NCBI GenBank assembly: GCA_002069855.1
Contig: MWCF01000014.1
Span: 1 to 48,656 of the forward strand
Origin: Elusimicrobia bacterium ADurb.Bin231
Lineage (GTDB): Bacteria; Elusimicrobiota; UBA8919; MWCF01
Direction: 5' to 3'
Length of the DNA: 48,656 nucleotides
The notes under the pieces are model-generated. The model searched no databases, had not been told where the DNA came from, and worked only from the letters and a program-made list of their open reading frames with translations. A program made the position numbers and the translations under genes. Shown piece by piece: positions 25,045 through 34,285 of the stretch. Each line of letters begins with the position of its first letter. Within the stretch, counting starts at the first letter, position 1.

Positions 25045-26109
25045 ATGAACATATCAGAACGAATAATACTTACAACCGAAGAGCAAACGACAATCAACCG
25101 CTGGTCACATGGGAAAAGCATTCCGCTACGTTTGGTTCAAAGAGCACAAATAATTCAATTATCTGCTCAGGGTATTTACAATCACGATATAGCCAAACGT
25201 CTGGATATTTCTCGTCCGACCGTCCAATTGTGGCGGGAGCGTTTTTTATCTCTCCGATTAATTGGTTTAGAGAAAGATGCTCCGCGTCCGGGTCGTTTTC
25301 CAAAGATATCACACAAAAAAGTTACTGCAATTGTCAATGCCACACTGCACACAATACCGCCAGATGCCACTCACTGGAGCACCCGCAGTATGGCAAAAGC
25401 ACAAGGAGTCAGCGATGCCAGTGTACGACGGATATGGAAACAATACAATTTGAAGCCGCATCTGGTAAAAAAATTCAAACTCAGCCACGACAGACATTTT
25501 ATAGAGAAACTTTACGATATAGTTGGTCTTTATCTGAATCCGCCAGCCAAAGCAATTGTTCTTTGCGTGGACGAGAAAAGCCAGATTCAAGCATTGGAAC
25601 GAACACAACCGCTGCTTCCACTGCGACCCGGTATTCCTGCAAGACAGACACACGATTACATGCGACATGGCACAACGACATTATTCGCTGCCTTGAATAT
25701 GCTCGATGGCACTGTTATTGGAGATTGTATGTCACGACACAGACATCAGGAATTTATCCGGTTTTTACAACTTATCAATGTAAAAACACCACTGGATTTA
25801 GACCTTCATCTAATTGTCGACAATTACGGGACACACAAACATCCGCGAGTTGTCAGATGGCTCAAACATCGCCCGCGCTTCCACCTGCATTTTATACCGA
25901 CATCAAGTTCTTGGCTAAACATGGTGGAACACTGGTTTGCCAAGATAACATCAAAAAGAATTCATCGTGGCTCGTTCAAAAATGTGAAAGAACTGATTAA
26001 AACCATTAAACAATATATTGATTCTCATAATCAAAACCCAAAAGTGTTTGTCTGGACTGCTTCGTTTGAAAGCATTATGAGAAAAATTTCAAATGTAAAG
26101 ATCTGTTAG
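25045..26109 (+). CDS. IS630-family transposase
   Basis: A 354-residue DDE transposase. The N-terminal HTH (GIYNHDIAKRLDISRPTVQL) is followed by a winged-helix part, then the catalytic triad: Asp in CVDEKSQIQALERTQP, Asp in LIVDNYGTHKHPRV, and Glu in SSSWLNMVEHWFAKI. All three acidic residues are present and the frame is uninterrupted, so it may be active. Its stop codon lies inside the right inverted repeat (26107-26109). A second long frame over the same bases (25038-26000) is only a shadow. Confidence 0.95.
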   Translation: MNISERIILTTEEQTTINRWSHGKSIPLRLVQRAQIIQLSAQGIYNHDIAKRLDISRPTVQLWRERFLSLRLIGLEKDAPRPGRFPKISHKKVTAIVNATLHTIPPDATHWSTRSMAKAQGVSDASVRRIWKQYNLKPHLVKKFKLSHDRHFIEKLYDIVGLYLNPPAKAIVLCVDEKSQIQALERTQPLLPLRPGIPARQTHDYMRHGTTTLFAALNMLDGTVIGDCMSRHRHQEFIRFLQLINVKTPLDLDLHLIVDNYGTHKHPRVVRWLKHRPRFHLHFIPTSSSWLNMVEHWFAKITSKRIHRGSFKNVKELIKTIKQYIDSHNQNPKVFVWTASFESIMRKISNVKIC

Positions 26110-26123
26110 ACGCACTACACTAG

Positions 26124-26309
26124 TTTGGTTTGCTTGAAGCAATGGATCAAATAGGAACAGTTGCCGGTCTGCTGATTTTTACCGCTTTTTTTCTGCTGCT
26201 CTGCTGGCAAAATATAGGATTTTCCGCTTATCAGAAAAGGTATGCCTTGTTATGGATTCCTTTTTTTTGCTGGTTATATTTTGTTCATTTCTTATCAAAA
26301 AGTTCCTAA
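26124..26309 (+). pseudogene. MFS transporter remnant, right part
   Basis: Continues the frame of 24914-24985 with FGLLEAMDQIGTVAGLLIF and a second hydrophobic segment, ending at TAA 26307-26309. The EAMDQIG motif followed by two membrane helices is typical of the last third of drug/sugar MFS carriers. No start or earlier helices exist in this window, so it is a dead fragment. Confidence 0.6.
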
Positions 26310-26678
26310 TTCGGAGGTAACCTTTTTAATGTTAATATTGCGAAATTCAATGCGGGTACACTTAATCAATCCGGTTTCTGTTAAGGTTATTAAGTAAACA
26401 GGTATAAACACTACCAAAATGGATGTTTTTATTGAAATTTTGGCGATGTTTTGATAAAATATTCATACCGGTATGGCACTGCTGCGTGTATGCGCTTGAC
26501 GCGGACAACTGATTTTCAGATTTCCGTGTTGCTATTCGCGTCGCGCAAACTTCATGCCGCATTTTTTTTATGAAGCATTTTACCGTACAACATTTTACAT
26601 TCATTGCGATTTTTGCTTTTACGAATAGTCAATTGACAGCAACCTGTTGCTTATTAATAAATAAAGAGATATAAACTG
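26310..26678 (+). other. Gene-free stretch before the UvrA-like gene
   Basis: I see no gene, RNA element or clear promoter in these roughly 370 bases. Small open frames here have no ribosome binding site or family resemblance. Confidence 0.5.
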
Positions 26679-27767
26679 ATGATGAATAACAATGAAATCG
26701 TTATCAAAGGCGACAGAATGCATAATTTGAAGAATATTTCTATGCGAATACCTAAACACAAAGTGGTTGTTTTTACCGGTGTCAGCGGTTCGGGAAAATC
26801 CTCGCTTGTTTTTGACACAATTTACACTGAAGCGCATCGCCAGCTTATTGAAACGTTTTCGACTTTCGCGCGCAGCAGGATGATAAAACTTGCCTGGCCT
26901 GATATAGATGAAATACAGAATATTTCAACAGCTATTATTATTGATCAGAAACGGCTCGGCTCGAATCTGCGCAGCACAGTAGGCACGGCAACTGAGATAA
27001 ACACATATCTGCGATTGCTTTATTCAAGATGCGGAGATCCTTTTATAGGTCCATCGTATCTGTTCGGATTTAATCATCCCGAAGGAATGTGTCCGACATG
27101 CAACGGTCTTGGCAAAAAAATTGAGGCGAATTTGGAACTGCTTATTAATTGGAATAAATCCATTCGTGAAGGCACTGTTAATCATCCCGACTATAAGGTC
27201 GGCGGCTGGAATTGGCGGGAAATGGCGGCTTTTAGGCTTTTTGATGTTGATAAAAAAATTTCCGATTTTACAAAAGAAGAACTTAACGATTTTTTGTACG
27301 CGAAATCCATTCCGGTTGAAAAAAATCACGGAGCAGGCACATATACAAAGAACTACGAAGGTATAGTAAGAAAGCTTGAACGTTTGCATCTTGATAAGGC
27401 GGAAGATAATCTTTCCGCTGCCAGAAAATACGCTTACGAAAAATTTTTTGTTTATACTGATTGTCATGCCTGCCATGGCACACGTTTAAATGAACTGGCA
27501 TGTTCTGTAAAGATTAACAACAAAAATATCGCAGAACTTCAGAATATGGAATTGACTGATCTTGATGAATTTTTGACAACTATCAGCGGCGATATTACCC
27601 GGCCCATGGTGATGAAGATAAGACAGATACTTTCTCATTTAATTGAAATCGGTGTCGGCTATTTATCTCTTAGTCGGACAGTAGGCACTCTCTCAGGAGG
27701 GGAAAGTCAGCGCGTTAAAATGGCGCGGCAGCTCGATTGTAATATATTATGGACGAACCTTCCATAG
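26679..27767 (+). pseudogene. UvrA-like ABC ATPase, N-terminal part (frameshifted)
   Basis: First part of a short UvrA-type ATPase split from its second part by a frameshift. Residues 34-42 are Walker A GVSGSGKSS. The zinc-binding segments CPTCNGLG and CHACHGTR and the ABC signature TLSGGESQRVKMARQL are present. The frame then reads into CNILWTNLP and stops, whereas the Walker B sequence MDEPSIGLHSKD continues in the -1 frame from 27749. Combined length is about 750 residues, shorter than repair UvrA and like the UvrA2/UvrA3 paralogues often linked to drug tolerance. One missing base near 27741-27748 would explain the split; assembly error is possible. Confidence 0.85.
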
Positions 27768-28933
27768 GGCTGCATTCAAAAGATACTTATAAATTGATAC
27801 AAATGCTTTTCAGATTGAAGGAAAAAGGGAACTGCGTGCTGGTTGTTGAGCATGATCCGGATATTATTAAGTCCGCGGAATGGATCGTGGATATCGGACC
27901 TCATGCCGGAGTCCATGGCGGGGAACTTATCTTTAACGGTCATTATAATGGTTTGATTGAAACAAACAGCATTACTGGAAAGTATTTAAGCAGGACTGAC
28001 AAACCGGTAAGCGGGAGAAAAACATCAGATAAATTTATTGAGTTAAATAATGTCAGCGTAAACAATTTAAAAAATATTTCCGTTAAGATACCGGAAAAAG
28101 TTCTTACCTGTATTACAGGTGTGGCTGGTCCCGGCAAAAGCAGTTTAATCAATGGATTTTTTATTAAGAAATTTCCTGACGCGATTGTAATTGATCAGGA
28201 TATGATAAACGGAAACGTGCGTTCCAATCCCGCGACATATCTCGGCGTATTTGATATTATAAGAAAGGAATTCGGGGTTGCTACTACCTCGGATTCGGCA
28301 CTGTTCAGTTTTAATTCGAAGGGCGCGTGTCCCAAGTGCAAAGGTAAAGGATTTATCAATCTGGAAATGAATTTTCTTGATGAAATACGGATAACTTGCG
28401 ATGAATGCGAAGGGAAAAAATACATTGATTCCGTCTTAAAACTAAAATATCAGGATAAAAATATTTATGATATACTGAATATGACTGTGGATCAGGCATC
28501 GGAATTTTTTAATCTTCCCGAGATAAAACGCAGGTTGAAGATATTATCCGATATGGGACTTGGATATTTGGAAATAGGTCAGCCGCTTTCAACTCTTTCG
28601 GGCGGCGAGGCGCAGCGCATTAAACTTGCTTCGGAATTGCATAAAAAAGGAAACATATATGTGACGGACGAACCTACAACCGGTCTTCATCTCGCGGATA
28701 TAGAAAAACTGCTGTTAATGATTAAACGACTTGTTGAAAACGATAACACCGTTGTTATAATCGAACACAATATGGAAATAATCCGCAATGCGGACTGGAT
28801 AATTGACCTCGGCCCTGAGGGCGGCGGCGTCGGCGGGGAAGTTTTATTTGAAGGTACGCCTGAAGATATAATCAAATGCGAACGGAGGTATACTGGTAAA
28901 TATCTGAAAAAATACTTATATCAGCAGGTGTGA
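27749..28933 (+). pseudogene. UvrA-like ABC ATPase, C-terminal part (frameshifted)
   Basis: Second part of the same protein. It opens with Walker B and D-loop (MDEPSIGLHS) and the H-motif VVEHDPD of the first ATPase. The second ATPase follows with Walker A GVAGPGKSSLI, zinc segments CPKCKGKGF and CDECEGKKY, signature LSGGEAQRIKLASEL and Walker B VTDEPTTGLH. The P-loop has Pro where these proteins usually have Ser or Ala. An in-frame TAA at 27740-27742 blocks any upstream start, and no ribosome binding site precedes the ATG. The MATE pump follows. Confidence 0.85.
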
Positions 28934-29107
28934 AAATTTTCTTCTTTGCCGTAGGTATGCTTGACGTGGAATAATCTTTAATATGAATTAAGGTTATATT
29001 TGTCGTGAAATCACTCTTATTGATCCGTCGATTTTTTTTATCCGTTGAAATATCTTCAAATATATGTAAAATTAATATATCTTTACTGGAAAAAAGGAAA
29101 AGATTTT

Positions 29108-30481
29108 ATGCCGAAACTTATTGAATCAAATGTGAAAAGCACACTGTTTAAAATGGCCGTCCCTATGCTTGCCGGTACCATTGTTATGAATACATATAAT
29201 TTTGTGGATACATGGTTCGTGTCAAAATTGGGTACTATACCGCTCGCTGCTATGGGTTTTACTTTTCCGGTGGTGATGTTGTTTACTTTTGTGGCAAGCG
29301 GAATAGGCATTGGTATTACAACATTGACCTCTCATGCTATAGGCCGCGCCGATAAAAAAGACGCATCCCGCATAGTTACGCATGGAATTATTTTGGTAAT
29401 TCTTCTTTCATTGCTATTGTCTTTTTTCGGGTATTTGAGTATAAATACCATTTTCCGTTTTCTTGGCGCAGACGAAAGCACATTGCCTCTGGTCAAGGGA
29501 TATATGAAAATATGGTATATGGGAGCCGTGTTTATGGCCTTTCCTATGATGGGTAAAGGCATTCTTATTGCAATGGGGGATTCAAAGTTTGCCAGTTTGT
29601 TTATGGTTGCCGGCGCGTTAACCAATTGCATATTGGATCCAATAATGATTTTTGGATTGTTCGGTTTTCCTGCGTTAGGTATTTGGGGCGCTGCTCTTGC
29701 AACAGTTATTGCTCAGGCAGTATCATCTATCTGGCTTTTGTATTTATTGTCGGTAAAACATCATTTATTAAGTTTTAAACGCCCTGAAATACCATTGTTT
29801 GTCAAATCCGTTAAACGCATTATGGAGTTTGCCATACCTGGCAGTATAAGTATGATGCTTATGCCGATTTCAGCGGCAGTTATTACCACTCTTATAAGCA
29901 AGTACGGGAATGTGGCTGTCGCAGCTGTAAGCGCAGCAGGCAGGATTGAAATGTTCGCATTTATCATTCCTATGGCGCTTGGAATGTCTTTGGTTCCGTT
30001 TGTAAGCCAAAATTTCGGCGCAGGCAGGTTGGACCGCATTAAAGAAGCCCAAATTTATTCCATCAGGTTTGCCTTTTTTTACGGAATATTTACAGCAGTT
30101 TTATTTTCAGTGGCAGCTCCGTTTTTTGCCGGAATATTTACAAAAGATAAAGAGGTTGCCAGAATATTTATACTTTATGTCCGCACGATTTCTTTTGGTT
30201 ATGGTATGATGGAGATACATCGCTACTGCGGGTTTTTCCTTACCGGGATACATAAACCTGTGTCAGCAACGATTCTTAATGCGGTAAGGGTGCTGGTATT
30301 TCTTATACCGCTTTCGTTTTTAGGAAGCAGTTATCTCGGAATAAGAGGTATTTTTTCCGGCAGATTGATAAGCGATATAATGTCGGGAATCCTTGCGATA
30401 TTTTTTGTTACTTGGACGCTTAAAATGAAGCAGCCTCTAATGCAGAAAGTTTTTTTTAAAGTTGAAATACCTGTAAAATAA
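29108..30481 (+). CDS. MATE family efflux transporter
   Basis: A 457-residue membrane protein with twelve predicted helices in two similar halves, the MATE fold, exporting cationic compounds in exchange for Na+ or H+. I start at ATG 29108 (MPKLIESNVKSTLFKMAVPM), after AAGGAAA; an in-frame earlier start at 29045 adds an unlikely N-terminus. Helix-one region MLAGTIVMNTYNFVDTWFVSKLG and the repeat SISMMLMPISAAVITTLISKYG in the second half are family-like. The substrate cannot be read from sequence. Confidence 0.9.
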   Translation: MPKLIESNVKSTLFKMAVPMLAGTIVMNTYNFVDTWFVSKLGTIPLAAMGFTFPVVMLFTFVASGIGIGITTLTSHAIGRADKKDASRIVTHGIILVILLSLLLSFFGYLSINTIFRFLGADESTLPLVKGYMKIWYMGAVFMAFPMMGKGILIAMGDSKFASLFMVAGALTNCILDPIMIFGLFGFPALGIWGAALATVIAQAVSSIWLLYLLSVKHHLLSFKRPEIPLFVKSVKRIMEFAIPGSISMMLMPISAAVITTLISKYGNVAVAAVSAAGRIEMFAFIIPMALGMSLVPFVSQNFGAGRLDRIKEAQIYSIRFAFFYGIFTAVLFSVAAPFFAGIFTKDKEVARIFILYVRTISFGYGMMEIHRYCGFFLTGIHKPVSATILNAVRVLVFLIPLSFLGSSYLGIRGIFSGRLISDIMSGILAIFFVTWTLKMKQPLMQKVFFKVEIPVK

Positions 30482-30564
30482 AGCGTTCTCTTTTGATGTG
30501 TATTTCAAAGTAAAATACCCGTATTGTGAGAGATAAATTTAAATCAAAATAATAGGAAAAAACA

Positions 30565-32046
30565 ATGATACAGGAATCCGTAAAAGTTCATGATAAGTAT
30601 CAGTTCGAAATAAAACTCGGTTATAAAGTGTTTGAAAGCGAGCAGGATACACAATATAATATAGAAATATATTTTTTCTTCCCAGGCAGCTTGGATATCA
30701 ACAGCCACACATACACGAAGCAAGATTTTTATAAAGACCTTCGCACATACATCCGTTTTAAAACTCCGAGCGTAATTCTAAGACATTTTATGGATAAAGA
30801 CAGCCCTTTTGAAAAGTTAAAATCCTGTTGCGAAAGATTGTTAAAAGAACCTGAGTCCCCCGCTATCTGTAAGGAGTATATACACAAAATCAAAATGTTC
30901 TGCTGTATTCTAAAAAGTGCTTTGAGAGATCATGTCAAGTTTGTCGCGTTATCGGAATCGCCTGACAGCATTAAAATATTGATAAACGAATATTTGTCAA
31001 ATCTTCAAAAGATCAGAGATGGCTTCAGATCATTATACGGATTAATGGCTATGCCTAATATGCCGGTGCAAGCGCGCTCTTATTTTTTATTCAGCGACGA
31101 ATATATAAGTCACAGAATAGAACAGTATTCTTTTAGCTTACTTAGGATATTGAAAAAAAATACGGCGGAAGAAGACATTAAATATACGAAACAGATTTAT
31201 GATCTGATAGAAGAGGAATTCAAATACAGAGAAAAAAACAAGTTTCCGTCCATTCCGCGGGAAACCGGAGATAACGAAGAGGTTGTTTTCAGGAAAAGCG
31301 TTTTAAAAAGGTTTATAGGCAGTATTTTATTTTTAAAAACCAGATCCGAAAAAGAAGGTTTTCTTCTGGAACAGATTTTATTTGGTGTGGCCGCCGGTCT
31401 TTCTATGATGTTTGCTACCGCAGTGGCGTTCTTTTCGCAAAGTAAATTCGGGTCAATAAGTTTGCCGGTATTTATTGTACTTATAGTAAGTTATATCTTT
31501 AAAGACAGGATAAAAGAGTTGCTCAGGATGTATTTCGCAAAAAATTTGCAGAAAGTATTTTTTGACCATAAAATAATTCTTTATACTGCTGAAAGAGAAA
31601 AAATAGGATTGGTAAAAGAAGTATTTTATTTCATCAAAGAAAAAAACATTCCTAAGGAAATAATGCGTATGCGTGACAGGGATCACATAACGGAAATCGA
31701 AAACGGGCTGTGGGGGGAGAAAATCGCTGTTTATATAGAGCAGGTACGGTTGTCCGCAAAAAAGTTAAAAAATATATTTAAGGATTACAGCATCGACAGC
31801 ATTAATGATATTATGAGATTTGATATCTCCAAGTTTTTGAGCAAGATGGATAACCCCCAAAAAGCGGTATTCTTATTTCACAGGAACGAGTTTAAAAAAA
31901 TATATGCAGACAGAGTGTATCATATCAATATGATAATAAAATATCAGATGAAAAATAATATGCTGTACAAGAAATTCAGAATTGTATTGAATAGAGACGG
32001 GATAAAGAGGATAGAAGAGACGCTGTCTGAAATGGAAAAATTTTGA
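30565..32046 (+). CDS. Hypothetical protein with a central two-helix membrane anchor
   Basis: I do not recognise this 493-residue protein. Residues 1-265 are charged and mostly helical after a short beta-rich start. Two hydrophobic segments follow (about 272-293 and 300-320, the second SLPVFIVLIVSYIFKDRI), then another soluble part of about 170 residues rich in Lys and Glu. The likely topology is both soluble domains in the cytoplasm with a hairpin in the membrane. AATAGGAAA precedes ATG 30565. The phosphatase-like gene 135 bases downstream has its own promoter, so the two need not be co-transcribed. Confidence 0.75.
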   Translation: MIQESVKVHDKYQFEIKLGYKVFESEQDTQYNIEIYFFFPGSLDINSHTYTKQDFYKDLRTYIRFKTPSVILRHFMDKDSPFEKLKSCCERLLKEPESPAICKEYIHKIKMFCCILKSALRDHVKFVALSESPDSIKILINEYLSNLQKIRDGFRSLYGLMAMPNMPVQARSYFLFSDEYISHRIEQYSFSLLRILKKNTAEEDIKYTKQIYDLIEEEFKYREKNKFPSIPRETGDNEEVVFRKSVLKRFIGSILFLKTRSEKEGFLLEQILFGVAAGLSMMFATAVAFFSQSKFGSISLPVFIVLIVSYIFKDRIKELLRMYFAKNLQKVFFDHKIILYTAEREKIGLVKEVFYFIKEKNIPKEIMRMRDRDHITEIENGLWGEKIAVYIEQVRLSAKKLKNIFKDYSIDSINDIMRFDISKFLSKMDNPQKAVFLFHRNEFKKIYADRVYHINMIIKYQMKNNMLYKKFRIVLNRDGIKRIEETLSEMEKF

Positions 32047-32082
32047 TGATTCAAGAATCGCATTTTTTGAATACTCTTTCTT

Positions 32083-32111
32083 TTGACTTTGATATATTTT
32101 ATTTGTATAAT
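32083..32111 (+). promoter_or_regulatory. Promoter of the phosphatase-like gene
   Basis: TTGACT at 32083-32088 and TATAAT at 32106-32111, spacer 17. Confidence 0.7.
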
Positions 32112-32180
32112 TAATTATATATTAGAAACATCGTATCCGGTGATTTTCGTGCTTCTGCCGGAACTGAAGAGAATTTTATT

Positions 32181-32669
32181 ATGTTTAATTTTCCTGGCAG
32201 TAATCTGTACATAGGAACGATGGCTGAATTGCTAGTTACTAACGAAACCGAATGGGCATTCGTTCATGCCACACAAACGTTTCACTATCAGTATTTTGGC
32301 TGGGACAATAAACTTAAAAAACCGAACAAATACCATTCCTATTATATAGTTTACGAACATAACAATCATATTTCTTTAAATTGGATTTTCGGCGATGCCT
32401 TCCTTTATACATGGAGCGGGCCAGACACTTTTATAAAAATACTGGATTTTATCGATAAATGGATACAGGAGAAAAAAATATTTATTCATTCCGACAAGGG
32501 CAAATCCAGAGCCCCTACGATAGCATTGCTTTATTTGGCCAAACGCGCGAAGCGGCTTTCAAATGAATCTTTTAATCGCGCCTACGATGAATTTATCAAT
32601 TATTATCCGGAATATTTTCCCGGCGGCATAGGCGAATATGTCGGTAAAAAATGGTATGAGATATATTAA
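32181..32669 (+). CDS. Dual-specificity phosphatase-like protein with the catalytic Cys replaced by Ser
   Basis: A 162-residue protein with the layout of small dual-specificity phosphatases. The P-loop reads HSDKGKSRAPT (His103 to Thr113) where active enzymes have HCxxGxSR. His103, Gly107, Ser109 and Arg110 are kept, but the nucleophile is Ser104, codon TCC. By family chemistry such a protein should bind phosphorylated ligands but not hydrolyse them, like the eukaryotic pseudophosphatase STYX. The helix after the P-loop (IALLYLAKRAKRL) is normal. A TGC to TCC change or a sequencing error would both explain it; the rest of the gene is intact. Confidence 0.75.
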   Translation: MFNFPGSNLYIGTMAELLVTNETEWAFVHATQTFHYQYFGWDNKLKKPNKYHSYYIVYEHNNHISLNWIFGDAFLYTWSGPDTFIKILDFIDKWIQEKKIFIHSDKGKSRAPTIALLYLAKRAKRLSNESFNRAYDEFINYYPEYFPGGIGEYVGKKWYEIY

Positions 32670-32859
32670 TCATATTTCGCGATAAATCGTTTATGGTAAA
32701 CGAATTCCCATTCTTTTGTCCGGTTAAGCGTTCCCAATTTGTCAAACATTAAGTTTTTATGTTAAAATATCATCTTGCAGTATTCATTTCGTCATTTTTG
32801 TTGTTTCAAATAGAAATAATTTTCGGAAGAATAATGCTGCCTATATACGGCGATTTTTA

Positions 32860-32888
32860 TTGACCGCAATTATCTTTTATGTTATAAT
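32860..32888 (+). promoter_or_regulatory. Signal peptidase gene promoter
   Basis: TTGACC at 32860-32865 and TATAAT at 32883-32888, spacer 17. It lies in a gene-free stretch (32670-32951) that holds nothing else I can identify. Confidence 0.7.
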
Positions 32889-32951
32889 TGTAATTTAAAT
32901 ATTAAGTAATTGATTTAGTATAGAACGTTATTGACTTTTGAAAGGAGTTTT

Positions 32952-33755
32952 ATGTATTTTCTTATATATTTGATTCTTACTCTTGCCGGTTTAGGAGGCA
33001 TAGTTTACGCGTTTTTTATGATGCAAGAACATCCCATGGAAATAAAACTTGGTTTAATAGTGCTTATTTCTATAATCGAGGCAGTATCATTAAGAAAAAT
33101 ACGGAAAAATTCCCGCGGTTTTTTTAAGAAGATGATTGAAGAAACCATTGAATGGTCGGATACTCTGATATGGTCGGGTATTGCCGCATTTTTTATAATG
33201 TATTTTTTTGTTCAGGCGTATAAAATTCCTTCCGGCTCTATGAGAAATACTTTTTTAGAGGGCGATCATCTGTTCGTCAATAAATTTATTTACGGAACGC
33301 GGCTGATTTATCCGTCATTTTCCGACGGCCCGCGCTTAAAGATGAAAAGGGTACTCACTTTCAAAAAGCCGAAGAGAGGGGATATTGTTGTTTTTCGCGC
33401 TCCGAATGTCGCTCTTGAGCCGTATGAAGTGGAAACAGGCGTAAAAAGAGATTTTGTGAAAAGATGCATAGGTCTTCCTGGGGATAAAATAGAAATAGTA
33501 AGAAAAAAATTGTTTATTAACGATGAATTTCAGGAAGAATCTTATGTAATAATATCAGATGTTTACAATTCCAATATACCGCAAAGAGATAATTTCGGTC
33601 CTTACATAGTGCCCGATGGCAGTTATTTCGTAATGGGAGACAACAGGGATAATAGCAAGGATTCCAGATTCTGGGGCGCGCTTCCGGAAAAATATGTCAA
33701 GGGCAAACCGCTCTTCATCTATTGGCCTCCCAAAAGGATAAGAGTCGCGAAATAA
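32952..33755 (+). CDS. lepB: Signal peptidase I
   Basis: Removes signal peptides from exported proteins at the outer face of the inner membrane. AAAGGAG sets ATG 32952; the in-frame TTG 32931 precedes this site. In the 267-residue product, N-terminal hydrophobic segments (about 2-22 and 28-45) precede a further membrane helix (about 70-88). The catalytic Ser96 is in IPSGSMRNTF, and the catalytic Lys170 in DFVKRCIGLPGDKIEI. The conserved box GDNRDNSKDSRFWG lies near the end. It is the first of a set of envelope genes. Confidence 0.94.
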   Translation: MYFLIYLILTLAGLGGIVYAFFMMQEHPMEIKLGLIVLISIIEAVSLRKIRKNSRGFFKKMIEETIEWSDTLIWSGIAAFFIMYFFVQAYKIPSGSMRNTFLEGDHLFVNKFIYGTRLIYPSFSDGPRLKMKRVLTFKKPKRGDIVVFRAPNVALEPYEVETGVKRDFVKRCIGLPGDKIEIVRKKLFINDEFQEESYVIISDVYNSNIPQRDNFGPYIVPDGSYFVMGDNRDNSKDSRFWGALPEKYVKGKPLFIYWPPKRIRVAK

Positions 33756-33825
33756 GCATGGTCAATAAGTATAATAATTTTATGGTTTGCGCGTAGAATT
33801 TTAAATATTTTTTTTAGGAGAATGT

Positions 33826-34251
33826 ATGTTTAATAATTGGATAACTTGGGCTGTAATAGCAATGGTGTTAGTGATAGCGGAAATTATTTCTCCCACTGTG
33901 TTTTTTTTCGCGTGTCTGGGATTGGGTTCCATTGTAGCTTCTGTATCCACTTTGTTTGGAATTTACTGGCTGCCGTGGGTGACTTTTATTGTGTTTTCAT
34001 TTATTTTCGTCATCATTTCCAGACCTCTTTCATTGAGGCTTACGAAAGCGACTTCCAGACCTGCGAATATTGACGCATTGATAAATAAGAAGGCGTATGT
34101 GCTGGAGGATATTCTTTTGCAGAAATACGGCAGGGTAAAGGTTGAAGGAGAAGAATGGCTTGCCGAATCCGACGAAGAAATAGAAAAAGGGCAGGCAGTT
34201 ATAATAGTTTCCATAGAAGGTGTAAAACTTAAAGTAAAAAAATCCAAATAA
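33826..34251 (+). CDS. NfeD family membrane protein (short form)
   Basis: A 141-residue protein with three membrane helices, starting WITWAVIAMVLVIAEIISPT with a second pair through FFFACLGLGSIVASVSTLFG, followed by a soluble OB-fold domain (about 80-140) ending GQAVIIVSIEGVKLKVKKS. This is the short NfeD form that pairs with SPFH proteins. AGGAGAATG spacing is good at 33826. The SPFH gene follows 35 bases on, the usual arrangement. Confidence 0.9.
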   Translation: MFNNWITWAVIAMVLVIAEIISPTVFFFACLGLGSIVASVSTLFGIYWLPWVTFIVFSFIFVIISRPLSLRLTKATSRPANIDALINKKAYVLEDILLQKYGRVKVEGEEWLAESDEEIEKGQAVIIVSIEGVKLKVKKSK

Positions 34252-34285
34252 TGCGGTTTTTGGATAAATTTATGGGAGGTGTGTT

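Larger units (their letters stand above)
24988..26120 (+). mobile_element. Complete IS630-family insertion sequence
   Basis: 1133 bp with perfect 12-bp terminal inverted repeats GTGTAGTGCGTC (24988-24999) and GACGCACTACAC (26109-26120). Similarity continues inward, for example CATTTGAA near both ends. It is flanked by the TA duplication (24986-24987 and 26121-26122) within a CTAG site on both sides, the target preference reported for IS630. It encodes one intact transposase with its own promoter. Confidence 0.93.

Noticed and set aside
25038-26000. A 320-codon frame overlapping the transposase gene in a different frame
   Set aside because: Its translation is rich in Ser, Thr, Gln and Cys without any motif, while the competing frame holds a complete DDE transposase.
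27738-27751. Programmed ribosomal frameshift in the UvrA-like gene
   Set aside because: There is no clear slippery heptamer or stimulatory structure; simple mutation or sequence error is more likely.
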